From assembly GCF_025154075.1 (NCBI RefSeq), contig NZ_JAOAMU010000008.1:124001-188000 (forward strand): DNA of 64,000 bases, in the 5' to 3' direction. The translations under genes and the position numbers were made by a program. This document shows positions 8,917 through 17,832 of the stretch, in pieces. The stretch comes from Chryseobacterium herbae (GTDB lineage: Bacteria; Bacteroidota; Bacteroidia; Flavobacteriales; Weeksellaceae). Numbering within the stretch: the stretch's first letter is position 1; each line of letters starts with the position of its first letter. The notes under the pieces were generated by a model. The model ran no database searches, was not told the DNA's origin, and saw nothing but the letters and a program-made list of their open reading frames with translations.

Positions 8917-9798
8917 ATGAAACAAAGAACACCTGTTGTTGTAAACATCTTAATAATAACTGGACTTCTAATAGTTTTTTATTATTTGTTTGTACAGAGC
9001 TACTCGTTCCTAGCTTCACCTTATTTCTGGGGAACTGTGGTAATCAGTGCTATTTTGGCATACATCCACAGCTCTATCGGAGATTTGATTGAAAACAATA
9101 AATTCAAAAAATTATCTCCGGAAGAAAAGGCAGCTTATTTAACAGAAAAGAAAGTGCCTTTCCTGAGAAGAATGTACGATGCTGCATTCAAGAAGCAATC
9201 TGAAACGGAAGAAAAGGATATCCTTATCGACCACGGTTTCGATGGGATTATGGAATTGGATAATCAGCTTCCAAAATGGTGGGTAGGATTATTCTATTTT
9301 GGGACTGCTTTTTGTATTGTATATATCGCAGCTTATTCTTTCACAGATTTCGCACACCCGTTGAGCGAATATGAGCAGGAATATAAGGAGCAGATGGCTA
9401 GTATTGCAGAATACGAAAAGTCTCAGCCTCCTGTAACAATAGAAACTGCAAAATATTCAGCTGATAATATCGCAGACGGAAAAGAACTATTCAAAACCAA
9501 CTGTTCATCTTGTCACAAAGAAGACGGTAGTGGTGGTATTGGTCCAAACCTTACGGATAACTATTGGATCAACCAGCCTGAGAAGACTTTGTTTAAAACT
9601 GTTTTCCACATGGACTGGAATGGTTCTCCTACCAACCCTGCGATGAGAGCCTTCGGTAAAAACGGAGAGGTTTCCGGAGCAGAGATTGAGAAGATTGCAG
9701 CCTATGTATATCACATCAATCAGGAACAAACACCAGTGACGCAGGCTCAGGGAGGAGCAGCTCCTCAGGGAACTGAAGCGCATTGGGAAAAAGAATAA
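8917..9798 (+). CDS. ccoP: cbb3-type oxidase subunit III, cytochrome c CcoP
   Basis: A 293-residue membrane-anchored cytochrome c. Two helices near the N-terminus (about residues 8-48) and another near 125-145 are followed by a periplasmic domain with a single heme motif CSSCH at 196-200 and the DGSGGIGPNLTDNYW block that follows it in CcoP. Proteobacterial CcoP has two heme sites; only one is present here. It passes electrons from soluble cytochromes to CcoO. It is 10 nt after ccoQ and is followed by a strong hairpin with a T-run, so oxidase structural genes and assembly genes may be transcribed at different levels. Confidence 0.95.
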   Translation: MKQRTPVVVNILIITGLLIVFYYLFVQSYSFLASPYFWGTVVISAILAYIHSSIGDLIENNKFKKLSPEEKAAYLTEKKVPFLRRMYDAAFKKQSETEEKDILIDHGFDGIMELDNQLPKWWVGLFYFGTAFCIVYIAAYSFTDFAHPLSEYEQEYKEQMASIAEYEKSQPPVTIETAKYSADNIADGKELFKTNCSSCHKEDGSGGIGPNLTDNYWINQPEKTLFKTVFHMDWNGSPTNPAMRAFGKNGEVSGAEIEKIAAYVYHINQEQTPVTQAQGGAAPQGTEAHWEKE

Positions 9799-9820
9799 TT
9801 TAAAAAATTAGAAAACATAT

Positions 9821-9880
9821 GAAAAAAACATAATTTGTTATTAATAAAAATAGTAACGAATTATGTTTTTTCTTTTTTAA
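9821..9880 (+). terminator. hairpin terminator or attenuator after ccoP
   Basis: About 19 bp of near-perfect stem (arms 9821-9840 and 9854-9872) followed by TTTTTT. It separates ccoP from ccoG within the same-strand locus, so it probably stops part of the transcription. Confidence 0.75.
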
Positions 9881-9892
9881 ACCTATTACGAA

Positions 9893-11347
9893 ATGTCAGA
9901 TATAGAAGAAATAGAAGTACGCGGCGGACAGGGACAGGTTCTGGACCCTGAGACTTACAGAGATTCTATCGGGACAATGGAGCAATCCGGTAAGAGAAAA
10001 TGGATATTTCCCCGAAAACCAAAAGGGAAATACACCAACTACAGAGACCTTGTAAGCTATTCTTTATTAATCATTTATTTTACAGTGCCATTCCTTAAGA
10101 TCAATGGCAACCCTTTCTTTTTATTCAATGTTATAGACAGAGAGTTTTTCATTCTTGGACAACCTTTCTATCCACAGGACTTTTTCATCCTGACTTTAGG
10201 TGCTATCGCGTCTTTAATTTTTATTATCATTTTTACGATTGCGTTCGGAAGAATTTTCTGCGGGTGGATATGCCCTCAGACAATTTTTATGGAATCTATC
10301 TTCCGTAAAATTGAATATCTTATTGAAGGTGACCGAAACAGGCAAATGAAGCTGGACAGACAGGAGTGGAACACCGAAAAGATCTTGAAAAGAAGCTTGA
10401 AATGGACGGTTTATATCATTATTTCCCTGATCATCACCCACTTTATGCTGATGTATATTGTAGGTTATCAGGAAATCTTAAGAATCATCTCAGAAGGACC
10501 GTTTGCCCATCCGACCAATTTTATTATTATGGTGCTTTTCACCTCTGCATTCTACTTTGTATTTGCATGGTTCAGAGAGCAGGTTTGTACACTGGTTTGT
10601 CCATACGGTAGATTACAGGGTGTTTTGATTGATAAAGATACCATCAACGTTTTTTACGATTTTAAAAGAGGGGAAAACAGATCAAAATGGAGAAAAGGAG
10701 AAGACCGTAAGGCTGCAGGAAAAGGAGACTGTATCGACTGTCACCAGTGTGTAGTCGTTTGTCCTACAGGAATTGACATCAGAGACGGACAGCAGCTGGA
10801 ATGCGTGAACTGTACCGCATGTATCGATGCCTGTGACGAGGTCATGGAAAAAGTAGGTCTTCCGAAAGGCCTGGTAAGATATGCTTCCGAGAACGAAATT
10901 GAGAATCAGACTCAGTTTAAGTTTACAGGAAGAATGAAAGGTTTTGCGGTGGTACTTGTGTTGTTGGTAGGATTCTTAGGATTCCTTCTTTACAGCAGAG
11001 GTGAAATGGAGGCTAAATTCATTAAACCTGCAGGAAGTACATTCTTTGTAAGAGACGGAAAAATTACCAACACATACAATTACACCTTCCTGAACAAGAC
11101 CAACGACAAAAAAATCGTTACGATAAAAGTTCTGGAACCGGCCCATGGTGAGATCATCTACAGTGCATCCAGCAAAATCCAGGTAGAAAGAGACAAAATT
11201 TCGAAAGGAACCATCAATATCAGCTTCCCGGAAGACGATATGAAACTTTCAAAACAAAATATAACCATCGGAGTCTATGATATGAAAGGCAAGCTTGTCG
11301 ATTCCTATCAAACTTACTTCGAGGGACCATTCAAACTGCAATTCTAA
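9893..11347 (+). CDS. ccoG: cytochrome c oxidase accessory protein CcoG
   Basis: A 484-residue membrane protein with several helices, two polyferredoxin-type clusters and a C-terminal Ig-like domain. The motif CGWICPQT and the second CTLVCPYGRLQG are those of the RdxA/CcoG/FixG family; the [4Fe-4S] ligands start at C280 (CIDCHQCVVVCP) and C304 (CVNCTACIDAC). CcoG is a cupric reductase in cbb3 oxidase biogenesis, converting Cu(II) to Cu(I) for delivery. The gene follows the hairpin at 9821-9880 and precedes fixH by 76 nt. Confidence 0.95.
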   Translation: MSDIEEIEVRGGQGQVLDPETYRDSIGTMEQSGKRKWIFPRKPKGKYTNYRDLVSYSLLIIYFTVPFLKINGNPFFLFNVIDREFFILGQPFYPQDFFILTLGAIASLIFIIIFTIAFGRIFCGWICPQTIFMESIFRKIEYLIEGDRNRQMKLDRQEWNTEKILKRSLKWTVYIIISLIITHFMLMYIVGYQEILRIISEGPFAHPTNFIIMVLFTSAFYFVFAWFREQVCTLVCPYGRLQGVLIDKDTINVFYDFKRGENRSKWRKGEDRKAAGKGDCIDCHQCVVVCPTGIDIRDGQQLECVNCTACIDACDEVMEKVGLPKGLVRYASENEIENQTQFKFTGRMKGFAVVLVLLVGFLGFLLYSRGEMEAKFIKPAGSTFFVRDGKITNTYNYTFLNKTNDKKIVTIKVLEPAHGEIIYSASSKIQVERDKISKGTINISFPEDDMKLSKQNITIGVYDMKGKLVDSYQTYFEGPFKLQF

Positions 11348-11350
11348 TGT

Positions 11351-11392
11351 TAGGAAGCCTGGATAATTTCAAAAAATTGTGAAGGCTTCTTA
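11351..11392 (+). repeat. hairpin in the ccoG-fixH gap
   Basis: Arms 11351-11360 and 11383-11392 can pair over 10 bp with one G-U. There is no T-run, so it is more likely an mRNA processing or stability element than a terminator. Confidence 0.35.
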
Positions 11393-11423
11393 CGATCATA
11401 ATAAATAAAAAAATCCGGAAGAA

Positions 11424-11876
11424 ATGAAAAACTTTAGTTGGGGACATGGTGTTGTAATTGCATTATTTGCATTCATTGTTTTTATATTATCCATGATGTT
11501 TCTTTTCCCGAACGGGCAGAAGAATTCTGAAATGGTAACCGATAATTATTACGAAGAGGAACTTAAGTATCAGGATGTCATTGATGCTAAAAAAAGAGCG
11601 GATGACTTACAGGAAAAACCTGCATACAGCCAGGAAAAAGAAGGAATCAAAATTGTGTTTCCAAAAGACTATAACAATAGCAATACTACGGTAAAATTTG
11701 TTTTAAACAGAACCGACGACCAGAATTTGGACATCAAAAAACCTGTTCAGCTTGATGCCGCACAGTCTTTCATGATCCCTGCACAGGTATTAAAAGTAGG
11801 AAACTACACCCTGAGACTGATGTGGACAAAAGACAAAACAGACTACAGAATGGATTATGATGTGATATGGAAATAG
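11424..11876 (+). CDS. fixH: FixH family protein
   Basis: A 150-residue protein with one N-terminal membrane helix (about residues 8-28) and a periplasmic beta-sandwich-like domain, matching the FixH/CcoH group encoded next to CcoG and the copper ATPase in cbb3 loci. FixH/CcoH is needed for stable assembly of the oxidase. The motif YEEELKYQDVIDAKKRA just after the helix is typical. The last 10 nt overlap the start of the next gene, pointing to translational coupling. Confidence 0.88.
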   Translation: MKNFSWGHGVVIALFAFIVFILSMMFLFPNGQKNSEMVTDNYYEEELKYQDVIDAKKRADDLQEKPAYSQEKEGIKIVFPKDYNNSNTTVKFVLNRTDDQNLDIKKPVQLDAAQSFMIPAQVLKVGNYTLRLMWTKDKTDYRMDYDVIWK

Positions 11877-12625
11877 GACTTATTTTATCGGCAATCGCAT
11901 TAGGTTTTGCTTCCGGTTTTCACTGTATCGGAATGTGCGGACCTATTGCCTTATCGATGGGATTGACGAAAAAACAAGCTACCAATTTTTATCTTCAGAA
12001 TCTCACCTATCAGTTCGGCAGAATCTTCACCTATTCTTTATTGGGGGCGATTTTGGGAATTATAGGCGAAGGTTTTGAGATGGCGGGATTTCAGCAGTAT
12101 CTTACAATCGTTGCAGGAATTCTTCTGATCATTATGGCTTTGTTTTCGTTTGGTGGAAAAGATTTTGCCTCCAAAATTCCTTTTCTTTCTAAATTCCTGT
12201 ATTCTGTAAAACTGAATTTAGGAAAATTACTACAAAAGGCAGATTACCGTTCAAGATTTTCTACAGGTGTTCTGAATGGCTTTCTACCGTGCGGAATGGT
12301 TTATATGGCTCTTACGGCAAGCCTTGCAAGCGGAGGAATGTGGCAGGGAGCTTCATATATGGCTTTATTCGGGCTGGGAACCCTTCCGTTCATGTTTGCA
12401 GTAGTTCTGGCCGGAAACCTCATGAATCAGGCTTTCAGAGTAAAGGTTTTAAAAGCAGTTCCTGTCATCATGATTATTTTAGGAGGATTATTTATCCTCA
12501 GAGGCCTTGAACTGGGAATTCCTTACATTTCTCCCAGAGCTGAAGCCATGACGATCTCCAAAGATCATAACGGCGCCAACTGTCATATTGAAGGACACGA
12601 CCACAGTTCCACGAACTGTCATTAA
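11867..12625 (+). CDS. SafE/TauE-like membrane protein, probable copper handling for cbb3 oxidase
   Basis: A 252-residue protein with six or so membrane helices and the SafE-type signature GFHCIGMCGP near residues 17-26, where the Cys and His could bind copper. The second half repeats the pattern with FLPCGMVYMAL. Proteins of this type sit in cbb3 assembly clusters (CcoH/RdxH-like SafE) and are thought to move copper or sulfite-like anions; a copper role fits best here. The C-terminus has an extra metal-binding tail NCHIEGHDHSSTNCH with four His and two Cys, which strengthens that view. It overlaps fixH by 10 nt and the lipoprotein gene follows by 17 nt. Confidence 0.85.
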   Translation: MEIGLILSAIALGFASGFHCIGMCGPIALSMGLTKKQATNFYLQNLTYQFGRIFTYSLLGAILGIIGEGFEMAGFQQYLTIVAGILLIIMALFSFGGKDFASKIPFLSKFLYSVKLNLGKLLQKADYRSRFSTGVLNGFLPCGMVYMALTASLASGGMWQGASYMALFGLGTLPFMFAVVLAGNLMNQAFRVKVLKAVPVIMIILGGLFILRGLELGIPYISPRAEAMTISKDHNGANCHIEGHDHSSTNCH

Positions 12626-12642
12626 TACAACTAACTAATTCC

Positions 12643-13383
12643 ATGAAAAAAATACTCTTCTTACTCACGGCAGCACTCTTTGTTTTGCAGTCGTGTACCA
12701 TCAATTCTGAAATTGTATACCACAAAGATGCTGCATCTACTTCGGTTACAGATATCGACATGAGACAGTTTATATCCGAAATGAAAGCCATGACTCCAGA
12801 TTCTCTTAAACAGCAGAAAGAATTCGGATATATGGATCAGCTGCCTACCACATGGACCAGTTTTCTGGATATCCAGAAAAAGGATGGAAAAAAGCAGCCT
12901 ACAGATCCGGACTCTATCAGGATCATGAAAAAGATCTTTATGAAAATGAATAAAGAAAACAATGAGCCTGCCGGTATGTCTTTAAAAATGGATCACTTCA
13001 CACAAACTGATTATCAGTTTTTGAGCGATTATAACAAAAAGGAAAAGCTGCCGCTGGATCAGAATATTTTCAATAACTGGAATGGAAAAACGCTGACCAT
13101 CAACACAGAAAATTTCAACGTTAAAAATATTGAGCAGACCCTCAGAAGCAAAACATCAAAAGAGGAAGCCGAAAAAGTAGAAGGAATGATCACCATGTTC
13201 TTCAAAAGCATCGGAACCACCCTGAAATTTGAAAACAAAATAAAATCCATCACCGGAAAACATGACTGGGTAAAGCAGATCGATAATTATACCGTAAAAA
13301 TAGACTACGATCTCAAAGCCATGTACGATAAAGAGGCTAAACTTAAAAATGCCGATAAGACTATCGTGATTGAGACAGAATAG
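12643..13383 (+). CDS. lipoprotein of unknown function at end of cbb3 locus
   Basis: A 246-residue protein with a lipoprotein signal ending in LFVLQSC (lipid-bearing Cys near residue 18). The mature part is Lys/Asp-rich with no recognised domain. It is 17 nt downstream of the SafE-like gene and ends before a bidirectional terminator, so it is probably the last gene of the cco unit. A role in oxidase assembly is possible but only from context. Confidence 0.78.
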   Translation: MKKILFLLTAALFVLQSCTINSEIVYHKDAASTSVTDIDMRQFISEMKAMTPDSLKQQKEFGYMDQLPTTWTSFLDIQKKDGKKQPTDPDSIRIMKKIFMKMNKENNEPAGMSLKMDHFTQTDYQFLSDYNKKEKLPLDQNIFNNWNGKTLTINTENFNVKNIEQTLRSKTSKEEAEKVEGMITMFFKSIGTTLKFENKIKSITGKHDWVKQIDNYTVKIDYDLKAMYDKEAKLKNADKTIVIETE

Positions 13384-13410
13384 AAACCGAACTTTAAACA
13401 GTATATGGAA

Positions 13411-13438
13411 AATCCCCTCTCAGTTTTGAAAGGGGATT
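13411..13438. terminator. bidirectional terminator between cco unit and serS
   Basis: Perfect stem AATCCCCT/AGGGGATT with a 12-nt loop in the gap between two convergent genes. Confidence 0.7.
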
Positions 13439-13460
13439 ATTTATGATATAGAAATATATT

Positions 13461-14729
13461 CTAGCTGATCAGATCGAATCTCGCGTATTCTGCGATTTTC
13501 TTAGGAATTCTGATTCCTTCTTCAGTCTGGTTGTTTTCAAGCAAAGCCGCCATAATTCTTGGAAGAGCCATAGCAGAACCGTTTAAAGTATGCACCAGCT
13601 GGGATTTTCCATCTGTTTTGAAACGGCATTTCAGACGGTTAGACTGGAAGGTTTCAAAATTGGACACAGAGCTTACTTCCAACCACATTTCCTGAGCCGC
13701 ACTCCATACTTCAAAATCATAGGTCATTGCAGCTGCAAAACCGGTATCACCACCACAAAGTCTCAATACTCTGAACGGAAGCTCAAGGTCTGTAAGAATT
13801 TCTTTGATGTGCTCTACCATTTCTTCTAAGGCAGCATATGAGTTTTCAGGCTTTTCAAGTCTTACGATCTCTACTTTTTCAAACTGGTGAAGACGGTTCA
13901 GTCCTCTTACATGTGCCCCGTAACTTCCCGCTTCTCTTCTGTAACACTGAGAGAAAGCCGTATTTTTGATCGGAAGTTCTTTTTCTTCCAGCAATACATC
14001 ACGGTACAGGTTGGTTACCGGAACTTCTGCTGTAGGAATCAGGTATAAATCATCCAGGCCAATGTGATACATCTGTCCTTCTTTATCAGGAAGCTGTCCT
14101 GTTCCGTATCCTGAAGCTTCATTTACAACATGAGGAGGATTCACCTCCATATATCCTTTGTCAATGTTTTTATCCAGGAAATACTGAACCAATGCTCTCT
14201 GAAGTCTTGCTCCTTTACCCAGATAAACAGGGAAACCGGCACCGGCAATTTTCACGCCCAGTTCAAAATCAATCAGGTTATATTTTTTAGCAAGCTCCCA
14301 GTGAGGAATAGCGCCTTCTCCAAGGCCTTCCACATCGTGAGATTGGTAGATATTTTCGTTGTCTTCTGCAGAAACTCCGCTTTTTACCAATTGGTAAGGA
14401 ACGTTAGGAATCTGGTATAAGATATCCAGTAATTTTTTTTCCGTTACATCTAATTGGGACTGCAGTTCTTTACTCGATTCTTTGTACTGAAGTGTTTTAG
14501 ATTTTGCAGATTCCGCTTCTTCTTTTTTACCTTCTTTCATCAAAAGCCCGATCTCTTTCGAGATTTTGTTCATTTCGGAAAGTTGGGAATCTAATTCAAA
14601 CTGAATTCTTTTTCTTTCGTCGTCGGCAGCAACAGCGTCGTCTACCAACCCAAGATTCTTGAATTGTCTTTTCTTAAGACCTTCTAAAACGCGTTCTTTA
14701 TCGTCGCGTAAAAAATTGACTTGTAACAT
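13461..14729 (-). CDS. serS: seryl-tRNA synthetase
   Basis: Class II synthetase that charges tRNA-Ser. The 422-residue length is standard. An N-terminal tRNA-binding coiled coil (about residues 30-105) precedes the catalytic domain, with motif 2 around FSQCYRREAGSYG and motif 3 in the C-terminal GSAMALPRIMAALLENNQ segment, where the Arg binds ATP. The start gives MLQVNFLRDDKERV, the usual SerS N-terminus. A TAnnTTTG element is at 14786-14793. Confidence 0.97.
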   Translation of the reverse strand: MLQVNFLRDDKERVLEGLKKRQFKNLGLVDDAVAADDERKRIQFELDSQLSEMNKISKEIGLLMKEGKKEEAESAKSKTLQYKESSKELQSQLDVTEKKLLDILYQIPNVPYQLVKSGVSAEDNENIYQSHDVEGLGEGAIPHWELAKKYNLIDFELGVKIAGAGFPVYLGKGARLQRALVQYFLDKNIDKGYMEVNPPHVVNEASGYGTGQLPDKEGQMYHIGLDDLYLIPTAEVPVTNLYRDVLLEEKELPIKNTAFSQCYRREAGSYGAHVRGLNRLHQFEKVEIVRLEKPENSYAALEEMVEHIKEILTDLELPFRVLRLCGGDTGFAAAMTYDFEVWSAAQEMWLEVSSVSNFETFQSNRLKCRFKTDGKSQLVHTLNGSAMALPRIMAALLENNQTEEGIRIPKKIAEYARFDLIS

Positions 14730-14785
14730 TTTATTTAGATGTTAAATATTAGATGGTTAACTTACATATTAAGCTACCCGTTTTA

Positions 14786-14793
14786 CAAATTTA
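14786..14793 (-). promoter_or_regulatory. -7 promoter element for serS
   Basis: TAAATTTG on the minus strand, 57 nt before the ATG; the -33 part would fall inside the preceding lipoprotein gene. Confidence 0.45.
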
Positions 14794-14795
14794 AA

Positions 14796-15320
14796 TTATT
14801 TTCTTATAATAAAGGTATTTATCGCATTGGGAGCATCCGCAGATTTAGAAAATACCACCTCGCCATTGTAACGCACCTCTGAAATCTGAAATACGGATGG
14901 GGTCCACCGGTAGCGGATTTCCATAGCATCTTTGACACTAACCGTCTGATTATTTACAATTTTGCTCAGTGTAAAAGTCAGATTTGATTTATAGGTTCTG
15001 TTGTCAGGGCTGATAGAATCTAAAGTAATCCTTTTCGCTCCTTTAATGTATTCAAAATAATATAGGGAATCCGTCGTCATTCTAAGCGGAACAGCCACGG
15101 CAGCCACAGCAGTAGCTCCATTATCGTCATTCACAGAATAACTGGTATAGGATCCTGCCTTTTTAGGGTTCATCAGATCCTGCCCTGCCACATTTTTTAT
15201 GGAGAAATTCATAATCTGATCAATTCTCTGTAAAGAATCATCATCATTTCCGCATGAAACCATTAAAAAAAGGATAGCTATAAGTTTAAGTATGAAAATA
15301 TGATTTAGCTTAGATTTCAT
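14796..15320 (-). CDS. lipoprotein, unknown function
   Basis: A 174-residue protein with a lipoprotein signal ending LFLMVSC (Cys near 23) followed by GNDDDS, a common acidic start of flavobacterial surface lipoproteins. The mature part has alternating beta patterns; no domain recognised. It is divergent from the flippase gene, with overlapping promoters at 15352-15373. Confidence 0.75.
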   Translation of the reverse strand: MKSKLNHIFILKLIAILFLMVSCGNDDDSLQRIDQIMNFSIKNVAGQDLMNPKKAGSYTSYSVNDDNGATAVAAVAVPLRMTTDSLYYFEYIKGAKRITLDSISPDNRTYKSNLTFTLSKIVNNQTVSVKDAMEIRYRWTPSVFQISEVRYNGEVVFSKSADAPNAINTFIIRK

Positions 15321-15351
15321 CTTCCGTTAATTTTCAATAATTTTTTTTATG

Positions 15352-15373
15352 CAAATGTATAATTATATATTTG
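15352..15373. promoter_or_regulatory. back-to-back -7 elements for lipoprotein and flippase genes
   Basis: TACATTTG on the minus strand (15352-15359) and TATATTTG on the plus strand (15366-15373) are only 6 bp apart, so the two start regions overlap and polymerases could compete. Confidence 0.5.
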
Positions 15374-15391
15374 TTCTCGTAATATTTTACC

Positions 15392-16624
15392 ATGTTTTTA
15401 AACAAACTCAAAAGATTAAACGGCAGCCACATCACCACCATCTTTAAGGGGAACTTTATTTCCAAGTTTGTTTTGGTGATCGGCGGGCTTTTGCTGGCTA
15501 AATATTACGGCTCATCTGAATACGGCATTTTCAGTATCTACCTGAGCATCATGAGCATATTTACAGTGGTACTCAGCCTTGCTCAGGAACACATGATTAT
15601 GCTTGAGGGCGATGCAGATGAAGTGAATAATAATTTCAGTACGGCAGGTATTATTTCAGCAGCGGTCATGATTCTGGCTTTTCTGCTGATTCTTATTCCC
15701 TTTGACATTCCTAAAAACATTGTATTTCTTGGGATCTTTTCCGGTTTTTTGTATTTATTCACCAATAATGCCAAGTTTCTGCTGGCCAAAAAGAAGCTAT
15801 TCAAGCTGGTTTCAGTACTTACCATTGTAGATTCGGTGGTGAGCTTTCTGTTTCAGGTGGTATTTGTCTTTATCAAGATAGAAAATGGTCTTGTGATCGG
15901 GAGTCTTATCGGGTATATTGCGGCTTTTCTTGCCGCTCTTTATTGCTCCAGAAAATATTTTGTAAAACCGGATCTGAAAAAATATAAGGCCAATGCGAAA
16001 AAACGGCCGGAACTTTTTAAATACTCTTACCCTTCGACACTGATCAATGCGTTGGGGAACAATATTATGCCGATCCTGATTTCGCTTTATTTTGCAGATT
16101 CGCTGCTGGGAGAATATTCTTTAGCGGTGAAAATCATGTCTGTTCCGCTTCTTCTGATCTCGTCTTCCATCGCAACCGTGTATTATCCGAGAGCTGCAGA
16201 ACTTAACAACAGAGGGCGAAGCAGAAGTGAGCTGTTTTCGTATACAAAGAAGATGAGTTTAATGAACTTCTACATTATTTTCGCGTTATACATTCTGATC
16301 AACGTGGCCGGAATTCCTCTCCTGGAACTATTTTTCAATAAAAACTGGGAGCATCTCGGACTGTTTATTTTCCTGATGTCTTTCGGATATCTTACCCGGA
16401 GTCTTATCAACCCTATTTCCGATATTCTTACAATTTTAAAGAAAAACAATGTAGCCCTGATCTTTAATATTTACCTTTTTCTGGTGAATATAGCCGCCAT
16501 TTTCATTGGAAAGGAGAAAGGAATCAGTTATCTGGTTGGTATTTTTTCGCTGTTTTTATTTATAGGCTATGGATTTTTGTATTTTTACATCATGTTTATT
16601 CTGAAGAAAAATGAATCCGTTTAA
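15392..16624 (+). CDS. polysaccharide flippase (Wzx/MATE-like)
   Basis: A 410-residue protein with about twelve hydrophobic helices, an N-terminal basic segment and the oligosaccharide flippase fold of the MOP superfamily. It would move a lipid-linked glycan across the inner membrane. Its stop lies inside the next gene, an acyltransferase (14-nt overlap), so the two are coupled and probably act on one surface glycan. No glycosyltransferases are adjacent. Confidence 0.88.
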   Translation: MFLNKLKRLNGSHITTIFKGNFISKFVLVIGGLLLAKYYGSSEYGIFSIYLSIMSIFTVVLSLAQEHMIMLEGDADEVNNNFSTAGIISAAVMILAFLLILIPFDIPKNIVFLGIFSGFLYLFTNNAKFLLAKKKLFKLVSVLTIVDSVVSFLFQVVFVFIKIENGLVIGSLIGYIAAFLAALYCSRKYFVKPDLKKYKANAKKRPELFKYSYPSTLINALGNNIMPILISLYFADSLLGEYSLAVKIMSVPLLLISSSIATVYYPRAAELNNRGRSRSELFSYTKKMSLMNFYIIFALYILINVAGIPLLELFFNKNWEHLGLFIFLMSFGYLTRSLINPISDILTILKKNNVALIFNIYLFLVNIAAIFIGKEKGISYLVGIFSLFLFIGYGFLYFYIMFILKKNESV

Positions 16625-17219
16625 AAAATTTATTGAATACCAGATCTTCCATAGAATTAATAATTTTTTCTATCCGGACTATTACCGCCAAAAATACGAG
16701 TACATGCTGCCCCATGTTCTTTTTTTCTATTACCTGATCCCTCAAAAATTATTGAGAATAAACGGAAATGTCCCGTGGCCGGTGCATTTTACTTCGGAGG
16801 TCAGGAACTATACGAAAATTAAGAAAGGAATTATGTGCGACCCGGGTGATAACCCTAATATTTATATCCAGGCTAATAACGGCATCATTATCGGACACAA
16901 TGTAGGTTTCGGAGCGGGAACTTCTTTAATTTCGGCCAATCATAATCACAATAATCACAGCATCCATGATGAATGCGGGCCTATTGTCATCGGAAATAAT
17001 GTTTTTGTGGGAACCAATTCTGTGATCCTTCCAGGGGTACAAATCGGGGACAATGTAGTGATCGGGGCGGGTTCCATCGTTGCGAAAGATATTCCATCCA
17101 ATTCCATTGCGGTGGGAAATCCATGTAAGGTGATCAAACAAAAAGAACCTTATATTGAAGACTTCACAAAGACTGTTTTTAACAGAAAACTTCCTGAAGG
17201 CGTCAATCTAAAGTTCTAG
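16611..17219 (+). CDS. hexapeptide-repeat acyltransferase
   Basis: A 202-residue left-handed beta-helix protein. Hexapeptide repeats run from about residue 85 to 180, for example IVIGNNVFVGTNSVILPGV and VVIGAGSIVAKDIPSNSIA; a His-rich loop (SANHNHNNHSIH) near residues 104-115 holds the probable catalytic His, as in WbbJ/maltose O-acetyltransferase types. It would transfer acetyl or another acyl group to a sugar. The overlap with the flippase points to modification of a capsule or O-antigen-like polymer. Confidence 0.9.
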   Translation: MNPFKKFIEYQIFHRINNFFYPDYYRQKYEYMLPHVLFFYYLIPQKLLRINGNVPWPVHFTSEVRNYTKIKKGIMCDPGDNPNIYIQANNGIIIGHNVGFGAGTSLISANHNHNNHSIHDECGPIVIGNNVFVGTNSVILPGVQIGDNVVIGAGSIVAKDIPSNSIAVGNPCKVIKQKEPYIEDFTKTVFNRKLPEGVNLKF

Positions 17220-17240
17220 TAGATTGTATTTTATATCGGA

Positions 17241-17729
17241 CTAAGCGATCCCTGCTGCCCAGCTTTTCTCAAATGGCAGAAGAAAGTGACTTAGAAAATC
17301 CAGATAGGTATTTTTGGAAAAATCAAAAACCTGGATGTCTTTTGGCAATTCTCCGCTTCTCAACTGAGCTTTAAAGTCCTGAAGTTTCAGGGTCTTTACT
17401 TCATTATTCTGTACAAAGCTCGCTTTCATTCTGTCGAAAAGGCCAAGCTGATACTGTTCATCGATCTCGCGCATGATCTTCCCTAAGGCGTCAATGCTGC
17501 ATCCTGAAGCCATTTCTTTCTCTTCGTCTACACATACCACGATAAACTGATTTTTCTCTATTTTAAAGGATGAATCAAGCGGTTTTCCGTGTGCTGCCCA
17601 AGTCGCAAGGAAATCGAACAGTTTTTCGGTGATGGCTTTAGCTTCCTTTGTTTCAAAAGGTCTTGATGCGGGGTATATAATGACTCTGTAGTCGTTGGTT
17701 TCTACTATACTGGATTCTTCAATTTTCAT
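17241..17729 (-). CDS. conserved Bacteroidota protein, unknown function
   Basis: A 162-residue soluble protein without signal or membrane segments. Homologues are often labelled ABC transporter ATPase, but no Walker A, signature or Walker B motif is present and the length is too short, so that label is not supported. Alpha/beta pattern with the segments YRVIIYPASRPF and FIVVCVDEEKEMASGCSID. No partner genes are evident; the neighbours are convergent or separately terminated. Confidence 0.75.
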   Translation of the reverse strand: MKIEESSIVETNDYRVIIYPASRPFETKEAKAITEKLFDFLATWAAHGKPLDSSFKIEKNQFIVVCVDEEKEMASGCSIDALGKIMREIDEQYQLGLFDRMKASFVQNNEVKTLKLQDFKAQLRSGELPKDIQVFDFSKNTYLDFLSHFLLPFEKSWAAGIA

Positions 17730-17786
17730 ATCCTGTCAATTTTAAAGTATAAAATTAAGAAATATTCCTGAGTTTATAATCAACAA

Positions 17787-17812
17787 AAACCCAAGCCTGT
17801 GCTTGAGTTTTT
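17787..17812 (-). terminator. terminator after the HdrB-like gene
   Basis: Stem of about 11 bp with one mismatch (AAAACCCAAGC with GCTTGAGTTTT), T-rich on the minus-strand 3' side. Confidence 0.55.
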
Positions 17813-17832
17813 ATATATCTTTAATGATGCTG

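Noticed and set aside
17241..17729. ABC transporter ATPase
   Set aside because: No Walker A, signature or Walker B motif and only 162 residues.
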